Below, one piece after another: positions 34,534 to 42,674 of a stretch of DNA of 64,000 nt; the stretch's first letter is position 1, and each line of letters opens with the position of its first letter. A program made the translations under genes and the position numbers. Location: NCBI RefSeq assembly GCF_006494775.1, contig NZ_CP041146.1:1922001-1986000 (forward strand). Reading direction: 5' to 3'. The DNA is from Nocardioides humi (lineage in GTDB: Bacteria > Actinomycetota > Actinomycetes > Propionibacteriales > Nocardioidaceae). The notes under the pieces were generated by a model. It ran no database searches and was not told the DNA's origin. It was given only the letters and a program-made list of their open reading frames with translations.

Positions 34534-34599
34534 GCTCCCACCGTCCCCGCGGGGTCGGTCATCACGAGCATCAGGTACCTGGGCATCCGCATCCTTCCG

Positions 34600-35346
34600 T
34601 CAGACCGTCGAGGGCGGCACCGAGCCGACGACCATGCCGCCGTCGATCGCGATCTCCGCGCCCGTGACATAGCTCGACTCGTCGGAGGCGAGGAAGACCA
34701 CGAGATCCGCGATCTCCTCCGGCTGGGCCGCCCGCGCGATCGGCTGCGTCCGGAAGGCGGCCGAGGTGGCCGGGTCGAAGGTGAGCATCGGCGTGTCGAC
34801 GACGCCGGGATGGATCGAGTTGACGCGGATCCCCGCGCCGCCGAGCTCCAGCGCGGCGGTCTTGCTCAGGCCGCGCAGGCCCCACTTCGACGCGACGTAC
34901 GCCCCCACCTGGGCGAAGCCCACCAGGCCGGCGTTCGACGACACGTTGATGATCGATCCGCCACGCGTCATGTGGGGAGCGAGCGCCCGCATCCCCAGCC
35001 AGCACCCGGTGAGGTTTACGTCCAGCACCCGCTGCCAGTGCGGGAGGTCCTCCTGCAGGAGCGGCGCGTGACGCACGATCCCCGCGTTGTTGACCAGGAC
35101 CGACGGCGCGCCGAAGCGCTCGGTCAGCGCTGCCGTCGCGGCCGCCCAGGAGTCCTCGTCCGCGACGTCCAGGTGCACGAAGAGCGCGTCGTCGCCGAGC
35201 TCCTCCGCCAGCGCCCCGCCCTCGTCGTCGAGGACGTCGGCGATCACCACCTTGGCCCCCTCTCGCACGAAGCGCCGCGCATGCGCGGCGCCCTGGCCCC
35301 GGGATGCGCCCGTGACGAGGGCGACCTTCTGGTCGAGTCGCGGCAT
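34600..35346 (-). CDS. SDR family oxidoreductase, hydroxysteroid-dehydrogenase-like
   Basis: 248-residue classical SDR: TGASRGQG at about residues 12-19, NNAGI near 87, the catalytic Ser in NVSSNAGLVGF, and YVASK near 149. The Gln in the glycine motif and the VDTPMLTFDP loop resemble 3-alpha,20-beta-hydroxysteroid dehydrogenase-like SDRs. ATG at 35346 is preferred, as AGGAAGGA lies seven bases upstream; an ATG six bases earlier would sit against the ribosome site. It would interconvert an alcohol and ketone of the pathway with NAD(H). Confidence 0.88.
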   Translation of the reverse strand: MPRLDQKVALVTGASRGQGAAHARRFVREGAKVVIADVLDDEGGALAEELGDDALFVHLDVADEDSWAAATAALTERFGAPSVLVNNAGIVRHAPLLQEDLPHWQRVLDVNLTGCWLGMRALAPHMTRGGSIINVSSNAGLVGFAQVGAYVASKWGLRGLSKTAALELGGAGIRVNSIHPGVVDTPMLTFDPATSAAFRTQPIARAAQPEEIADLVVFLASDESSYVTGAEIAIDGGMVVGSVPPSTV

Positions 35347-35394
35347 GGCCACGTCCTTCCTGTTCGTCGAGCACGCCGCCGGAGGGCGCCGCGA

Positions 35395-36189
35395 TCAGCC
35401 TTGGTGCAGCCCGCCGTCGATGTTGTACGCCTGGCCGGTGATGCTGCGGGCGGCCGGCGAGGCGAGGAACAGGCACAGCGACGCCACGTCCTCGGGGTCG
35501 ACGAGACCGCCCTGCGGGTTGGCCAGGCGTGCCGTCGCCTCGGCCTCCGTGCGGCCGCGGGCGACGATCGCGTCGATGGTCTGCCGGACCATGTCGGTGT
35601 CGATGTAGTAGGGGCAGACGCAGTTGAAGGTCACCCCGCTCGTCGCGAACTCGGTCGCCAGCGACCGGGTCAGCCCGAGGAGCGCATGCTTCGCCGCCGT
35701 ATAGGCCGCGACGTACGGGAAGCCCCGCTTCGCGGCGATCGAGGCGATGTTGACGACCGCGCCGGCGCCGGCCTGCAGCATCGCGGGAAGCACGGCCTGG
35801 GTGAGCACGAAGGGCGCCTCGACGTCGACCGCCATCGTGCGGCGCCAGTCCGTCAGCGTCGTGTCGAGGAAGGTCGCGGACTCGGCGATGCCCGCGTTGT
35901 TGACCAGGGTCGTGACGGCGCCCAGGCTCTCCGCGGTACGACGCACGGCGTCGCGGCACGCATCGGCGTCGGAGACGTCGAAGGCCAGGACCAGCGCCTC
36001 CGCCCCTGCCTCCTCGACGGCTCGCGCGGTCTCGGCCAGCGCCTCGACGTCGCGGCCCGCCAGGGCGACGGCCGCGCCGGCCCGAGCGAACCGCAGGGCG
36101 GTGGCCCGGCCGACCCCCCTGCTCGCGCCGGTGACCAGGACGACCTGCCCGTCCGCCGCTGCCGACCCAGACCCAGACGACTCAGACAT
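35395..36189 (-). CDS. SDR family oxidoreductase
   Basis: 264-residue classical SDR: TGASRGVG at about residues 20-27, NNAGI near 97, NIASIAAKRGFP with catalytic Ser, and YTAAKHALLG with Tyr/Lys. The C-terminal YNIDGGLHQG is typical of 3-hydroxybutyrate/hydroxyacyl-CoA dehydrogenase-like members. Its start overlaps the stop of the ferredoxin reductase gene by eight bases, placing it in the same transcript. Specificity is unknown. Confidence 0.88.
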   Translation of the reverse strand: MSESSGSGSAAADGQVVLVTGASRGVGRATALRFARAGAAVALAGRDVEALAETARAVEEAGAEALVLAFDVSDADACRDAVRRTAESLGAVTTLVNNAGIAESATFLDTTLTDWRRTMAVDVEAPFVLTQAVLPAMLQAGAGAVVNIASIAAKRGFPYVAAYTAAKHALLGLTRSLATEFATSGVTFNCVCPYYIDTDMVRQTIDAIVARGRTEAEATARLANPQGGLVDPEDVASLCLFLASPAARSITGQAYNIDGGLHQG

Positions 36190-37378
36190 CGACCCTCCGG
36201 TGCTCCAGCTCGGGCAGCAGCGCGCGCAGGTCCCGGGGTGAGTTCCAGCCGACGAAGCCCACGGCCCGGCCGTCGACCTCGTAGGCGGCGACGAACCTGC
36301 GCTCGGCGACGTCCCCGCGGACGACGCGCACCGCCGCGTCCGCGGGCGTCAGTCCGTACGCCTGGATCTTGTAGGCGTACTGGTCGGTCCAGAAGTACGG
36401 GATCGGCTCGAAGGCGACCCGGCCCTCCGGCGGCGCCAGCAGGTTCGCGACCGCCGCCCGGGCCTGCTCGGTCGCGTTCATCCGGTGCTCGAGGCGCAGC
36501 GAGCGCCCGTAGCCGAGATGCCGGAACCGGGCGACGTCCCCGACCGCCACGACGTCCTCCGCGGCGAAGCAGAACTCGTCGCACAGCACGCCGTCGTCGA
36601 GCCCGATGCCGGATCGCCCCAGCCAGCCGGTCGTGGGCTGGGACCCGATCGCGACGACCACGAGGTCGGCGGCGAGGTGGCTGCCGTCGCTCAGGTCGGC
36701 GCCGGTGACCCGGCCGTCGAGCGAGGTCAGGCCGACGATGCCCGTGCCGGTGCGGATCTCCACGCCGTTCGCGGCGTGCACGTCGCGCACGACCTCGCCC
36801 ATCCAGGCGCCCAGTCCGCGGACCAGCGGCGCATCGAGTACGTCGACCACCACGACCTCGCGGCCGAGCTTGCGCGCGGTCGCGGCGATCTCGGTGCCGA
36901 GGAAGCCGGCGCCCACGACCAGCACCCGGCTCGCCGAGGCGAGCCCCTGCGCGATCGCGGCCGCGTCGTCGATCGTCTTCAGCGTGTGGACGCCGTGGAG
37001 GTCGTGGCCGAAGGGCAGCCGCCGCGGGGTCACCCCGGTGGCGATCACGAGGTGCCGGTAGCCCAGCTCCTCGCCGGTGGCCAGCGTCAGCCGCCTCGTC
37101 GCGGGGTCGAGGGCACGCGCCGTGGTGCGCAGAGACAGGTCGATGTCCTGTGCCCGGTAGTGCTCGTCGGGACGCAGCGCCGCCCGCGCGGCCTCCCACT
37201 CCCCCGCCAGCACCTGCTTCGACAGCGGCGGCCGGTCGTACGGCGCGTGGTGCTCGTCGCCGACGAGCGTGATCCGGCCCGCGAACCCGTCCCGGCGCAG
37301 GGACTCGGCCGCCGTCAGGCCCGCGGCGCCCGCGCCGACGACCACGACGTCGTGCCCGGACCCGGCGCCGACGGTCAC
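36182..37378 (-). CDS. FAD-dependent ferredoxin reductase (P450-type)
   Basis: 398-residue two-dinucleotide-domain flavoprotein. FAD motif VVVGAGAAGLTAAESLRRDG at the N-terminus, PYDRPPLSK (flavin loop), a second Rossmann motif VLVVGAGFLGTEIAAT near 155 for NAD(P)H, and the VVAVGDVARF motif near 275 that closes the FAD site. This is the putidaredoxin-reductase/BphA4 family that reduces small ferredoxins for P450s or dioxygenases. GTG at 37378 overlaps the upstream stop. The likely partner is the ferredoxin at 60595, next to a P450, about 23 kb away in the same gene zone. Confidence 0.92.
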   Translation of the reverse strand: MTVGAGSGHDVVVVGAGAAGLTAAESLRRDGFAGRITLVGDEHHAPYDRPPLSKQVLAGEWEAARAALRPDEHYRAQDIDLSLRTTARALDPATRRLTLATGEELGYRHLVIATGVTPRRLPFGHDLHGVHTLKTIDDAAAIAQGLASASRVLVVGAGFLGTEIAATARKLGREVVVVDVLDAPLVRGLGAWMGEVVRDVHAANGVEIRTGTGIVGLTSLDGRVTGADLSDGSHLAADLVVVAIGSQPTTGWLGRSGIGLDDGVLCDEFCFAAEDVVAVGDVARFRHLGYGRSLRLEHRMNATEQARAAVANLLAPPEGRVAFEPIPYFWTDQYAYKIQAYGLTPADAAVRVVRGDVAERRFVAAYEVDGRAVGFVGWNSPRDLRALLPELEHRRVDV

Positions 37379-38088
37379 AGCGCGTCCAGGTAGTGGGCGA
37401 GGTCCAGGCTCCACTCCCAGGGCGTGTCGAGCGGATAGCCCACCCAGTGCAGGTCGAAGTACTCGATCGTGATGGCGCCCTGGTAGTCGAGCCGCTCGAG
37501 CTCGGTCTTGAGGCGCTCGAAGTCCATCACCCCGTCGCCGACGTGCAGCTGCTGCTGCCCGGGCGCGCAGTCGCGGAGCTGGATGATGTCCGCATAGGGC
37601 AGCAGCTCGAACGGGTCCTCGTCCTTGTAGACGAGATGACCGACGTCCACGATGAGCCGCAGCCCCGGCACCTCCTCGATGAGCTGCTTGGTGACCTCGT
37701 TGGTGGAGCACACCGAGCCGGCCCACGGCTCCACGACGGACTTGGGCGCCCGGCGCAGCTCGGCGACGGTGTGCTCCCACGCGCCGGGCATGTCCGGGGG
37801 CGGCACATAGCCCCAGCCGTCCCGCGCCCGCGGCCAGGCCGCGAGCTTGTCGCCGTCGGCCACGACCTCGGACAGCTCACGGTCCGGGTCGCCGGTGTTG
37901 ACGATCCGGTTGCCGATCGGGACGGCGAGCCTGCTCTCGTCGCCGTCGTCCCAGTACGAGTGCAGGTCCAGGTGCGAGAAGCCCGCCTCCTTGGCGCGGC
38001 GCGCCGCCTCGTAGTTGTCGACCCGGGGCTTGAAGCAGACGTCGCCGACGCCCATGGTCCAACGTCCGAAAGTGAGTAGATCGGTCAT
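37375..38088 (-). CDS. sugar phosphate isomerase/epimerase-like TIM-barrel protein
   Basis: 237-residue AP-endonuclease-2-type TIM barrel. Likely metal ligands are spread over GLRLIVDVGHLVY, the DIIQLRDCAPG strand and TIEYFDLHW. Catabolic relatives include inosose isomerases, but many have no known substrate. ATG at 38088 is preferred to the one at 38094, since AAAGGA then has a normal spacer. It overlaps the reductase by four bases. Its presence among CoA-thioester genes is unexplained; it may isomerise a cyclic polyol or hydroxyketone intermediate. Confidence 0.8.
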   Translation of the reverse strand: MTDLLTFGRWTMGVGDVCFKPRVDNYEAARRAKEAGFSHLDLHSYWDDGDESRLAVPIGNRIVNTGDPDRELSEVVADGDKLAAWPRARDGWGYVPPPDMPGAWEHTVAELRRAPKSVVEPWAGSVCSTNEVTKQLIEEVPGLRLIVDVGHLVYKDEDPFELLPYADIIQLRDCAPGQQQLHVGDGVMDFERLKTELERLDYQGAITIEYFDLHWVGYPLDTPWEWSLDLAHYLDAL

Positions 38089-38097
38089 CGTCATCCT

Positions 38098-38841
38098 TTA
38101 CATCGCGACGCCACCGTCGACCGGCAGCACGGTGCCGGTGACGTAGGCAGCCTCATCCGAGGCGAGGAACTGGAAGGCAGCGGACATCTCGCGGGGCTCG
38201 GCGAACCTGCCCATCGGCACCGACTCGGTGAGCGCGGCCAGCTTGTCGGCGGGAATCGCCGCCACCATCGCCGTCGAGGCGTTGGGCGACACGGCGTTGA
38301 CGGTGATCCCGAAGCGCGCGACCTCCTTGGCGGTCGCCTTGGTGAAGCCGATCAGGCCGGCCTTGGCGGCGGCGTAGTTGGCCTGTCCCACCATGCCGTG
38401 CATGCCGGTGTAGGAGGTCACGTTGACGACCCTGCCCCATCCCTGCTGCCGCATGCGGGGGATCACGGCACGCGTGAAGTGGAAGGTGCCCGTCAGGTGC
38501 ACGTCCAGGACCGCCCGCCACTGCGCCGAGGTCATCTTCCAGACCACGACGTCGCGGGTGATCCCGGCGTTGTTCACCATGACGTCGATGCCGCCCGCCC
38601 AGGCCTCCGCCTGCGCGACCGCGGAGGTGACGGCGTCCTCGTCCGCCACGTCGACGCCGATCGGCAGCACCGTGTCCTGCGCCGCGGCCGACCAGGAGTC
38701 CGTCAGCGCGTCCTCGTCCCGGTCGACGGCCACCACCCGCGCTCCCGCGTCGTGGAACGATCGCGCGACCGCCAGCCCGATGCCCTGCGCCGCGCCGGTG
38801 ACGGCGACCGTGCGCCCCGAGAAGTCGAAGGACATGCTCAT
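38098..38841 (-). CDS. FabG-like SDR
   Basis: 247-residue SDR with the FabG pattern: TGAAQGIG near residues 15-22, [28 protein letters not shown] with the catalytic Ser/Thr region, [13 protein letters not shown], and a DGGVAM C-terminus. Notable is [11 protein letters not shown] in place of the usual PGFI/VxT loop. The start overlaps the acyl-CoA dehydrogenase stop (38838), so it probably acts on the hydroxyacyl-CoA produced from that dehydrogenase's product. Confidence 0.9.
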   Translation of the reverse strand: MSMSFDFSGRTVAVTGAAQGIGLAVARSFHDAGARVVAVDRDEDALTDSWSAAAQDTVLPIGVDVADEDAVTSAVAQAEAWAGGIDVMVNNAGITRDVVVWKMTSAQWRAVLDVHLTGTFHFTRAVIPRMRQQGWGRVVNVTSYTGMHGMVGQANYAAAKAGLIGFTKATAKEVARFGITVNAVSPNASTAMVAAIPADKLAALTESVPMGRFAEPREMSAAFQFLASDEAAYVTGTVLPVDGGVAM

Positions 38842-40052
38842 CGAGCCACCGCCAGCCTGCGCTGCTCACGTCGGGCGACGGTACGCCGGTGCACCTCGTC
38901 GGGGCCGTCGGCCAGCTGCAGGATGCGGGTGTGCGCGTACGCCCAGGCGAGCCCGAAGTCGTCGGACACACCGCCGCCGCCGTGGACCTGGATGGCGCGG
39001 TCGATGACCTCCAGCGCCATCTTCGGGACCGCCACCTTGATCGCGGCGATCTCGGTCGCCGCGGCCCGGTTGCCGTCGCGGTCCATCTTCCACGCCGCGT
39101 AGAGCGTGTAGAGGCGCGCCTGGTCGATGTTCATCCGCGCGTTGGCGATCCAGTCCTGGACCTGCCCGCGCTCGGCGACGGGCTGCCCGAAGGTCACGCG
39201 TCCCTCGGCGCGGGCGACCATCCGCTCCAGGGCGCGCTCCGCGACGCCGATCGTGCGCATGCAGTGGTGGATCCGGCCGGGTCCCAGCCGGGCCTGGGCG
39301 ATGGCGAAGCCCCCGCCCTCCTCGCCGAGGAGGTTGCCGACCGGCACCCGGACGTCCTCGAAGGTGATCTCGCAGTGCCCCTCGCGGTCGACGTACCCGA
39401 AGACCGGGAGGTTGCGGACCACCGTCACACCGGGCGTGTCGATCGGCACGAGCACCATCGACTGCTGCCGGTGCCGCTCGCCGTCGGGATCGGTCTTGCC
39501 CATCACGATCAGGATCCGGCAGCGGGGGTCTGCCGATCCGGAGATCCACCACTTCCGCCCGTTGATCACGTACTCGTCGCCGTCCCGGACGACGGAGCAT
39601 CCGATATTGGTGGCGTCGGAGGACGCCACCGCCGGCTCGGTCATCGCGAACGCCGACCGGATCTCGCCGCGCAGGAGCGGCCCGAGCCACTGCTCCTTCT
39701 GCTCCTCGGTGCCGAACATGGTCAGGATCTCCATGTTCCCGGTGTCGGGGGCCGAGCAGTTGAGGGCCTCCGCGGCGAAGGGCACCCGGCCGGTGATCTC
39801 CGCCAGCGGCGCGTAGTCAAGGTTGCTCAGCCCGTCGGTCCACTCGGTCTTGTGCGGGAGGAAGAGGTTCCACAGGCCGCGGGCCCGGGCCTCGGCCTTG
39901 AGGTCCTCGAGCACCTGCGGGGTCTCGTGGGGGTCCGGCAGCGCGGCCATCTGCTCCTCGTAGCGAGGCTCCGCCGGGTAGACGTGCTCGTCCATGAAGG
40001 CGAGCAGCTCCTTCTGGAGCTGCTGGCAGCGCGGGGAGAACTCGAAGTCCAT
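38838..40052 (-). CDS. acyl-CoA dehydrogenase, ACAD10/11-like
   Basis: 404-residue enzyme parallel to the one at 10055-11350. Features are [18 protein letters not shown] near residue 140, [17 protein letters not shown], the branch-specific [31 protein letters not shown] and [13 protein letters not shown]. The [13 protein letters not shown] segment matches the ACAD11 type rather than the straight-chain AGSD type. AAGGA precedes the ATG. In the same gene zone a separate APH-fold kinase is encoded at 54869-55885, so a split kinase/dehydrogenase system for hydroxyacyl-CoA can be inferred a second time. Confidence 0.9.
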   Translation of the reverse strand: MDFEFSPRCQQLQKELLAFMDEHVYPAEPRYEEQMAALPDPHETPQVLEDLKAEARARGLWNLFLPHKTEWTDGLSNLDYAPLAEITGRVPFAAEALNCSAPDTGNMEILTMFGTEEQKEQWLGPLLRGEIRSAFAMTEPAVASSDATNIGCSVVRDGDEYVINGRKWWISGSADPRCRILIVMGKTDPDGERHRQQSMVLVPIDTPGVTVVRNLPVFGYVDREGHCEITFEDVRVPVGNLLGEEGGGFAIAQARLGPGRIHHCMRTIGVAERALERMVARAEGRVTFGQPVAERGQVQDWIANARMNIDQARLYTLYAAWKMDRDGNRAAATEIAAIKVAVPKMALEVIDRAIQVHGGGGVSDDFGLAWAYAHTRILQLADGPDEVHRRTVARREQRRLAVAR

Positions 40053-40103
40053 CTCAGTTCCTTGACTCTCGACGAAGGGCGGACGGGTCGGACGGCCGAG
40101 GGC

Positions 40104-40682
40104 TCACGCCTCGACCGCGCTGACCCAGTCGGCGACGGTGATGACATCCGCTTGACGCGGGAAGAGCTTCTCGACGAGCACGCGGTGGAGCTCCTCGTCG
40201 TTGTCCTTGGCGCCGTCGGAGAGCACCGTCAGCGCGTAGTCGCGGTCGGCGGCCTCCCGGACGGTGGACAGGATCACGCCGCTGGTGGAGATGCCGGCGA
40301 GGACCAGGTGGGTGATGCCCCGGGAGCGCAGGACGACGTCCAGATCCGTGCCCGAGAAGCAGCTGATCCGGCGCTTGGTCATCACGATGTCGCCCTCGAG
40401 AGGGGCGATCCGGGCGTCGATCTGCGTCTCGTCGGAGTCCGCGAGCAGCATGTTGTTGGCGGCCGCCGCCGAGAACCCGCGGTTGCGCGGGCTCACGTCG
40501 GGATAGCCCGCGCGGAACCCGACCCGCACGTAGATCACCTGGATGCCCGCCAGGTGGGCGGCTTCGATCGCCGACGCGACGCGTGCCACGTGGCCGTCAT
40601 CGTCGCCGAAGCTCTTGACGATGCCGTTCTGCACGTCGCCGATGATGAGTGCTGTCGCCTCGGAGGCCGCTGCTGCGTTCAT
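40104..40682 (-). CDS. isochorismatase-fold protein lacking the catalytic cysteine
   Basis: 192-residue isochorismatase/cysteine-hydrolase-fold protein. The catalytic Asp (IIGDVQNG) and Lys (TKRRISCFSGTDLD) motifs are present, but the nucleophile motif, normally GxxTxxCV, reads GISTSGVILST, with Gly where Cys belongs. It therefore may not be a hydrolase of the usual type; isochorismatases proper also lack this Cys, and some homologues with TSG are of unknown function. ATG at 40682 has GAGGAT nine bases upstream. It lies between the ACAD and a monooxygenase-like gene in one reverse operon. Confidence 0.85.
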   Translation of the reverse strand: MNAAAASEATALIIGDVQNGIVKSFGDDDGHVARVASAIEAAHLAGIQVIYVRVGFRAGYPDVSPRNRGFSAAAANNMLLADSDETQIDARIAPLEGDIVMTKRRISCFSGTDLDVVLRSRGITHLVLAGISTSGVILSTVREAADRDYALTVLSDGAKDNDEELHRVLVEKLFPRQADVITVADWVSAVEA

Positions 40683-40728
40683 TGAATGGAGATCCTCGAT
40701 CGTGGTTGTGGTGGGACAGGGGTCCTGC

Positions 40729-41091
40729 TCAGCCGGCGATGTGGGCGGCCTCGATCCGGTGGTACGTCGGCCCGGCACCGTCCACGGCAGCCCGCGCCTC
40801 GTCGCTGAGGTCCCCGTAGACGTCGTACGAGTGAAGCCGCGCGAACGAGTAGAGCTCGCTGCGCAGCGCGGGGTCGACCGCGGCGGCGTGGGCGAGGAAG
40901 GATGCCGAGTCGGCGTAGACCTCGACGAAGGTGCCCTGGGACGCCTCCGGGTCGAACGCCGACACGAAGGTCAGCACCCCGCTCTCGCCGGCCGTGTCGG
41001 CCACCCACTGCCGCGCGACCCGACCGAAGTCGTCCGCGGCGGCGGGCTCCACGTCGAGCACTACCTTCATCATCAGCGGGCCGTCGGGCAT
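40729..41091 (-). CDS. dimeric alpha-beta barrel (ABM/EthD-like) protein
   Basis: 120-residue protein with the antibiotic-biosynthesis-monooxygenase fold pattern: an initial MMKVVLDVEP strand, a helix, GVLTFVSAFDPEASQGTFVEVYADSASFLAH, and a C-terminal strand. Such small dimeric proteins are cofactor-free monooxygenases, cyclases or isomerases, or simply pathway accessory proteins. ATG at 41091 has GAGGA seven bases upstream. It is the first gene of the reverse operon, starting from a divergent promoter shared with an MFS transporter. Confidence 0.75.
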   Translation of the reverse strand: MPDGPLMMKVVLDVEPAAADDFGRVARQWVADTAGESGVLTFVSAFDPEASQGTFVEVYADSASFLAHAAAVDPALRSELYSFARLHSYDVYGDLSDEARAAVDGAGPTYHRIEAAHIAG

Positions 41092-41216
41092 CACATCGTC
41101 CTCATAGTTCGGATTAGATTCGCTGACATCGAATCTAGTTGCAAATTTTCTGTATTGCAACCTATTCTGCGAATGCAGGCGCGCCATTTCGGAAGGCATC
41201 GCACAAGGCAGGGGGC
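41092..41216. promoter_or_regulatory. divergent promoter with two inverted repeats
   Basis: TAGATTCG (41115-41122), seven bases, CGAATCTA (41130-41137) is a perfect 8-7-8 palindrome. GTTGCAA (41138-41144), ten bases, TTGCAAC (41155-41161) is a second one directly beside it. The region is much AT-richer than its surroundings. Both lie between the monooxygenase-like operon and the transporter gene and are likely operator sites. Confidence 0.6.
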
Positions 41217-42650
41217 ATGCTCGCTCGTGACGACCGTCGAGGCATCCCCTGGGCGCGGACCCGACGGCGGTCCCTGGCCCTGCAGGCCTCCCTGGCCGTC
41301 CCCGGCTTCGCCTTCGCCTGCCTCCAGTCCGTGATGCCTCCCCTGCTGCTCGTCACCGAGCAGCGCTTCGACAGCTCGCCCCATGCGACCGCGTGGGTGT
41401 TGACCAGCTTCCTCGTGGTCTCGGCGGCGGCGACGCCGATCGGGGGCCGGCTCGGCAGCCTGCGCGGGAACCGGCGGGTCCTGCTCTGGGGGCTCTCCCT
41501 GATGGTCGTCGGACTCTCCCTCTCCGCGGCGGCACCGAACCTGACCGTCATGGTCGTCGGCCGGTGCCTGCAGGGCGCCTCCGCCGTCCTCTTCCCGCTG
41601 GTCGTGGTGCTCCTGCGCGAGCATCTGCCGCCCGCCTCGGTCGTCCCGGCCGTCGGGTTCTTCACCGCCAGCATCACCGGCGGCTCCTCGGCCGGCCTGG
41701 TGTTCGCCGGCCCGGTCGTGGAGTACCTCGGCTACGCCTGGGTGTTCCTGATACCGCTCGTCCTCACCCTCGTGTCGATGACCGTGCTCGTGCTCGTCGT
41801 CCCCGAGACCGCGACGGTCCCCGCGGGCCGGATGGAGTACCGCGGCGCTCTGCTGCTGGTCGCCTGGATCACCGCCATCCTGGTCGCCGCCACCGAGGGC
41901 GGCCGCTGGGGCTGGACGTCCCCGGCCACGCTGGCCTGCGGCGCCGCCGCCCTCCCGCTGCTCTGGGTGTGGCTGCGCTCCGAGCGGACCTCGCCGAACC
42001 CGGTGATCAGCTGGACCGTCCTGCGGCGCGAGGGCGTGTGGCAGGCGAACCTCACCTCCCTGTTCTTCGGCGCGACCCTGTTCGGCGTCTTCGCCTTCGT
42101 GCCCGTCGTGCTCCAGACGCCGGCCGGACCCGGCACCGTCGGGCTGGGCGCCTCGGTGGCGGGGTCGGGCCTGCTGACCCTCCCGATGCCCGTGTGCATG
42201 TTCCTGTTCGGCGCCTGCGCCGGCGCCATCATCGACCGGCTCGGTCCCCGGCTCCCGGTGATCGTCGGCGCGGCGTGCCTCGTGCTGGGCTTCGCGCTGC
42301 TGGCGCCGCTGCACTCCGAGCCCTGGCACTTCGCCGCCGCCTGCACGGCCTTCGGGATCGGCTTCGGCCTCGTCCAGTCGGCCATGATCGCGCTCGTCAT
42401 GTCGCTCGTGAGCGGGCACGACACCGGCGCCGCGGTCGGCATGAACACCAACATCAGGATCGTCGGCGGCACGCTCGGGGTGCAGGCGACCCTGGTCGCC
42501 CTCAACGCGGGCACCCTCGCCGGCCACCGGAGCGCGAGCGCCTTCTGGGCCGCGCTGGCCCTGCTCCTGGGCACCGCGGCCCTCACCCTGCTCACCAGCC
42601 TGCTCCTGCCCCGGCGCGGCCGCGCCCCGGCGCCGGCGCCCACCTCCTGA
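41217..42650 (+). CDS. MFS transporter, DHA2 (14-helix) type
   Basis: 477-residue polytopic membrane protein with about 12-14 hydrophobic segments. Motif A-like GGRLGSLRGNRRVLLWG follows the second helix and motif C-like GFFTASITGGSSAGLVFAGP lies in helix five, both typical of EmrB/QacA drug-proton antiporters. In a catabolic operon it may import the substrate or export a toxic intermediate. ATG at 41217 has CAGGGGG upstream; an upstream in-frame ATG at 41139 would lie inside the palindromes. It is the first gene of a forward unit with an acyl-CoA dehydrogenase and a cupin. Confidence 0.9.
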   Translation: MLARDDRRGIPWARTRRRSLALQASLAVPGFAFACLQSVMPPLLLVTEQRFDSSPHATAWVLTSFLVVSAAATPIGGRLGSLRGNRRVLLWGLSLMVVGLSLSAAAPNLTVMVVGRCLQGASAVLFPLVVVLLREHLPPASVVPAVGFFTASITGGSSAGLVFAGPVVEYLGYAWVFLIPLVLTLVSMTVLVLVVPETATVPAGRMEYRGALLLVAWITAILVAATEGGRWGWTSPATLACGAAALPLLWVWLRSERTSPNPVISWTVLRREGVWQANLTSLFFGATLFGVFAFVPVVLQTPAGPGTVGLGASVAGSGLLTLPMPVCMFLFGACAGAIIDRLGPRLPVIVGAACLVLGFALLAPLHSEPWHFAAACTAFGIGFGLVQSAMIALVMSLVSGHDTGAAVGMNTNIRIVGGTLGVQATLVALNAGTLAGHRSASAFWAALALLLGTAALTLLTSLLLPRRGRAPAPAPTS

Positions 42651-42674
42651 ACCCGAGAAGGACGGACACCCCCC

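Noticed and set aside
33760..36708. A 982-codon plus-strand open frame
   Set aside because: It spans four genes on the opposite strand, each with intact catalytic motifs and ribosome sites; the product is Arg/Gly/Val/His-rich without a domain.
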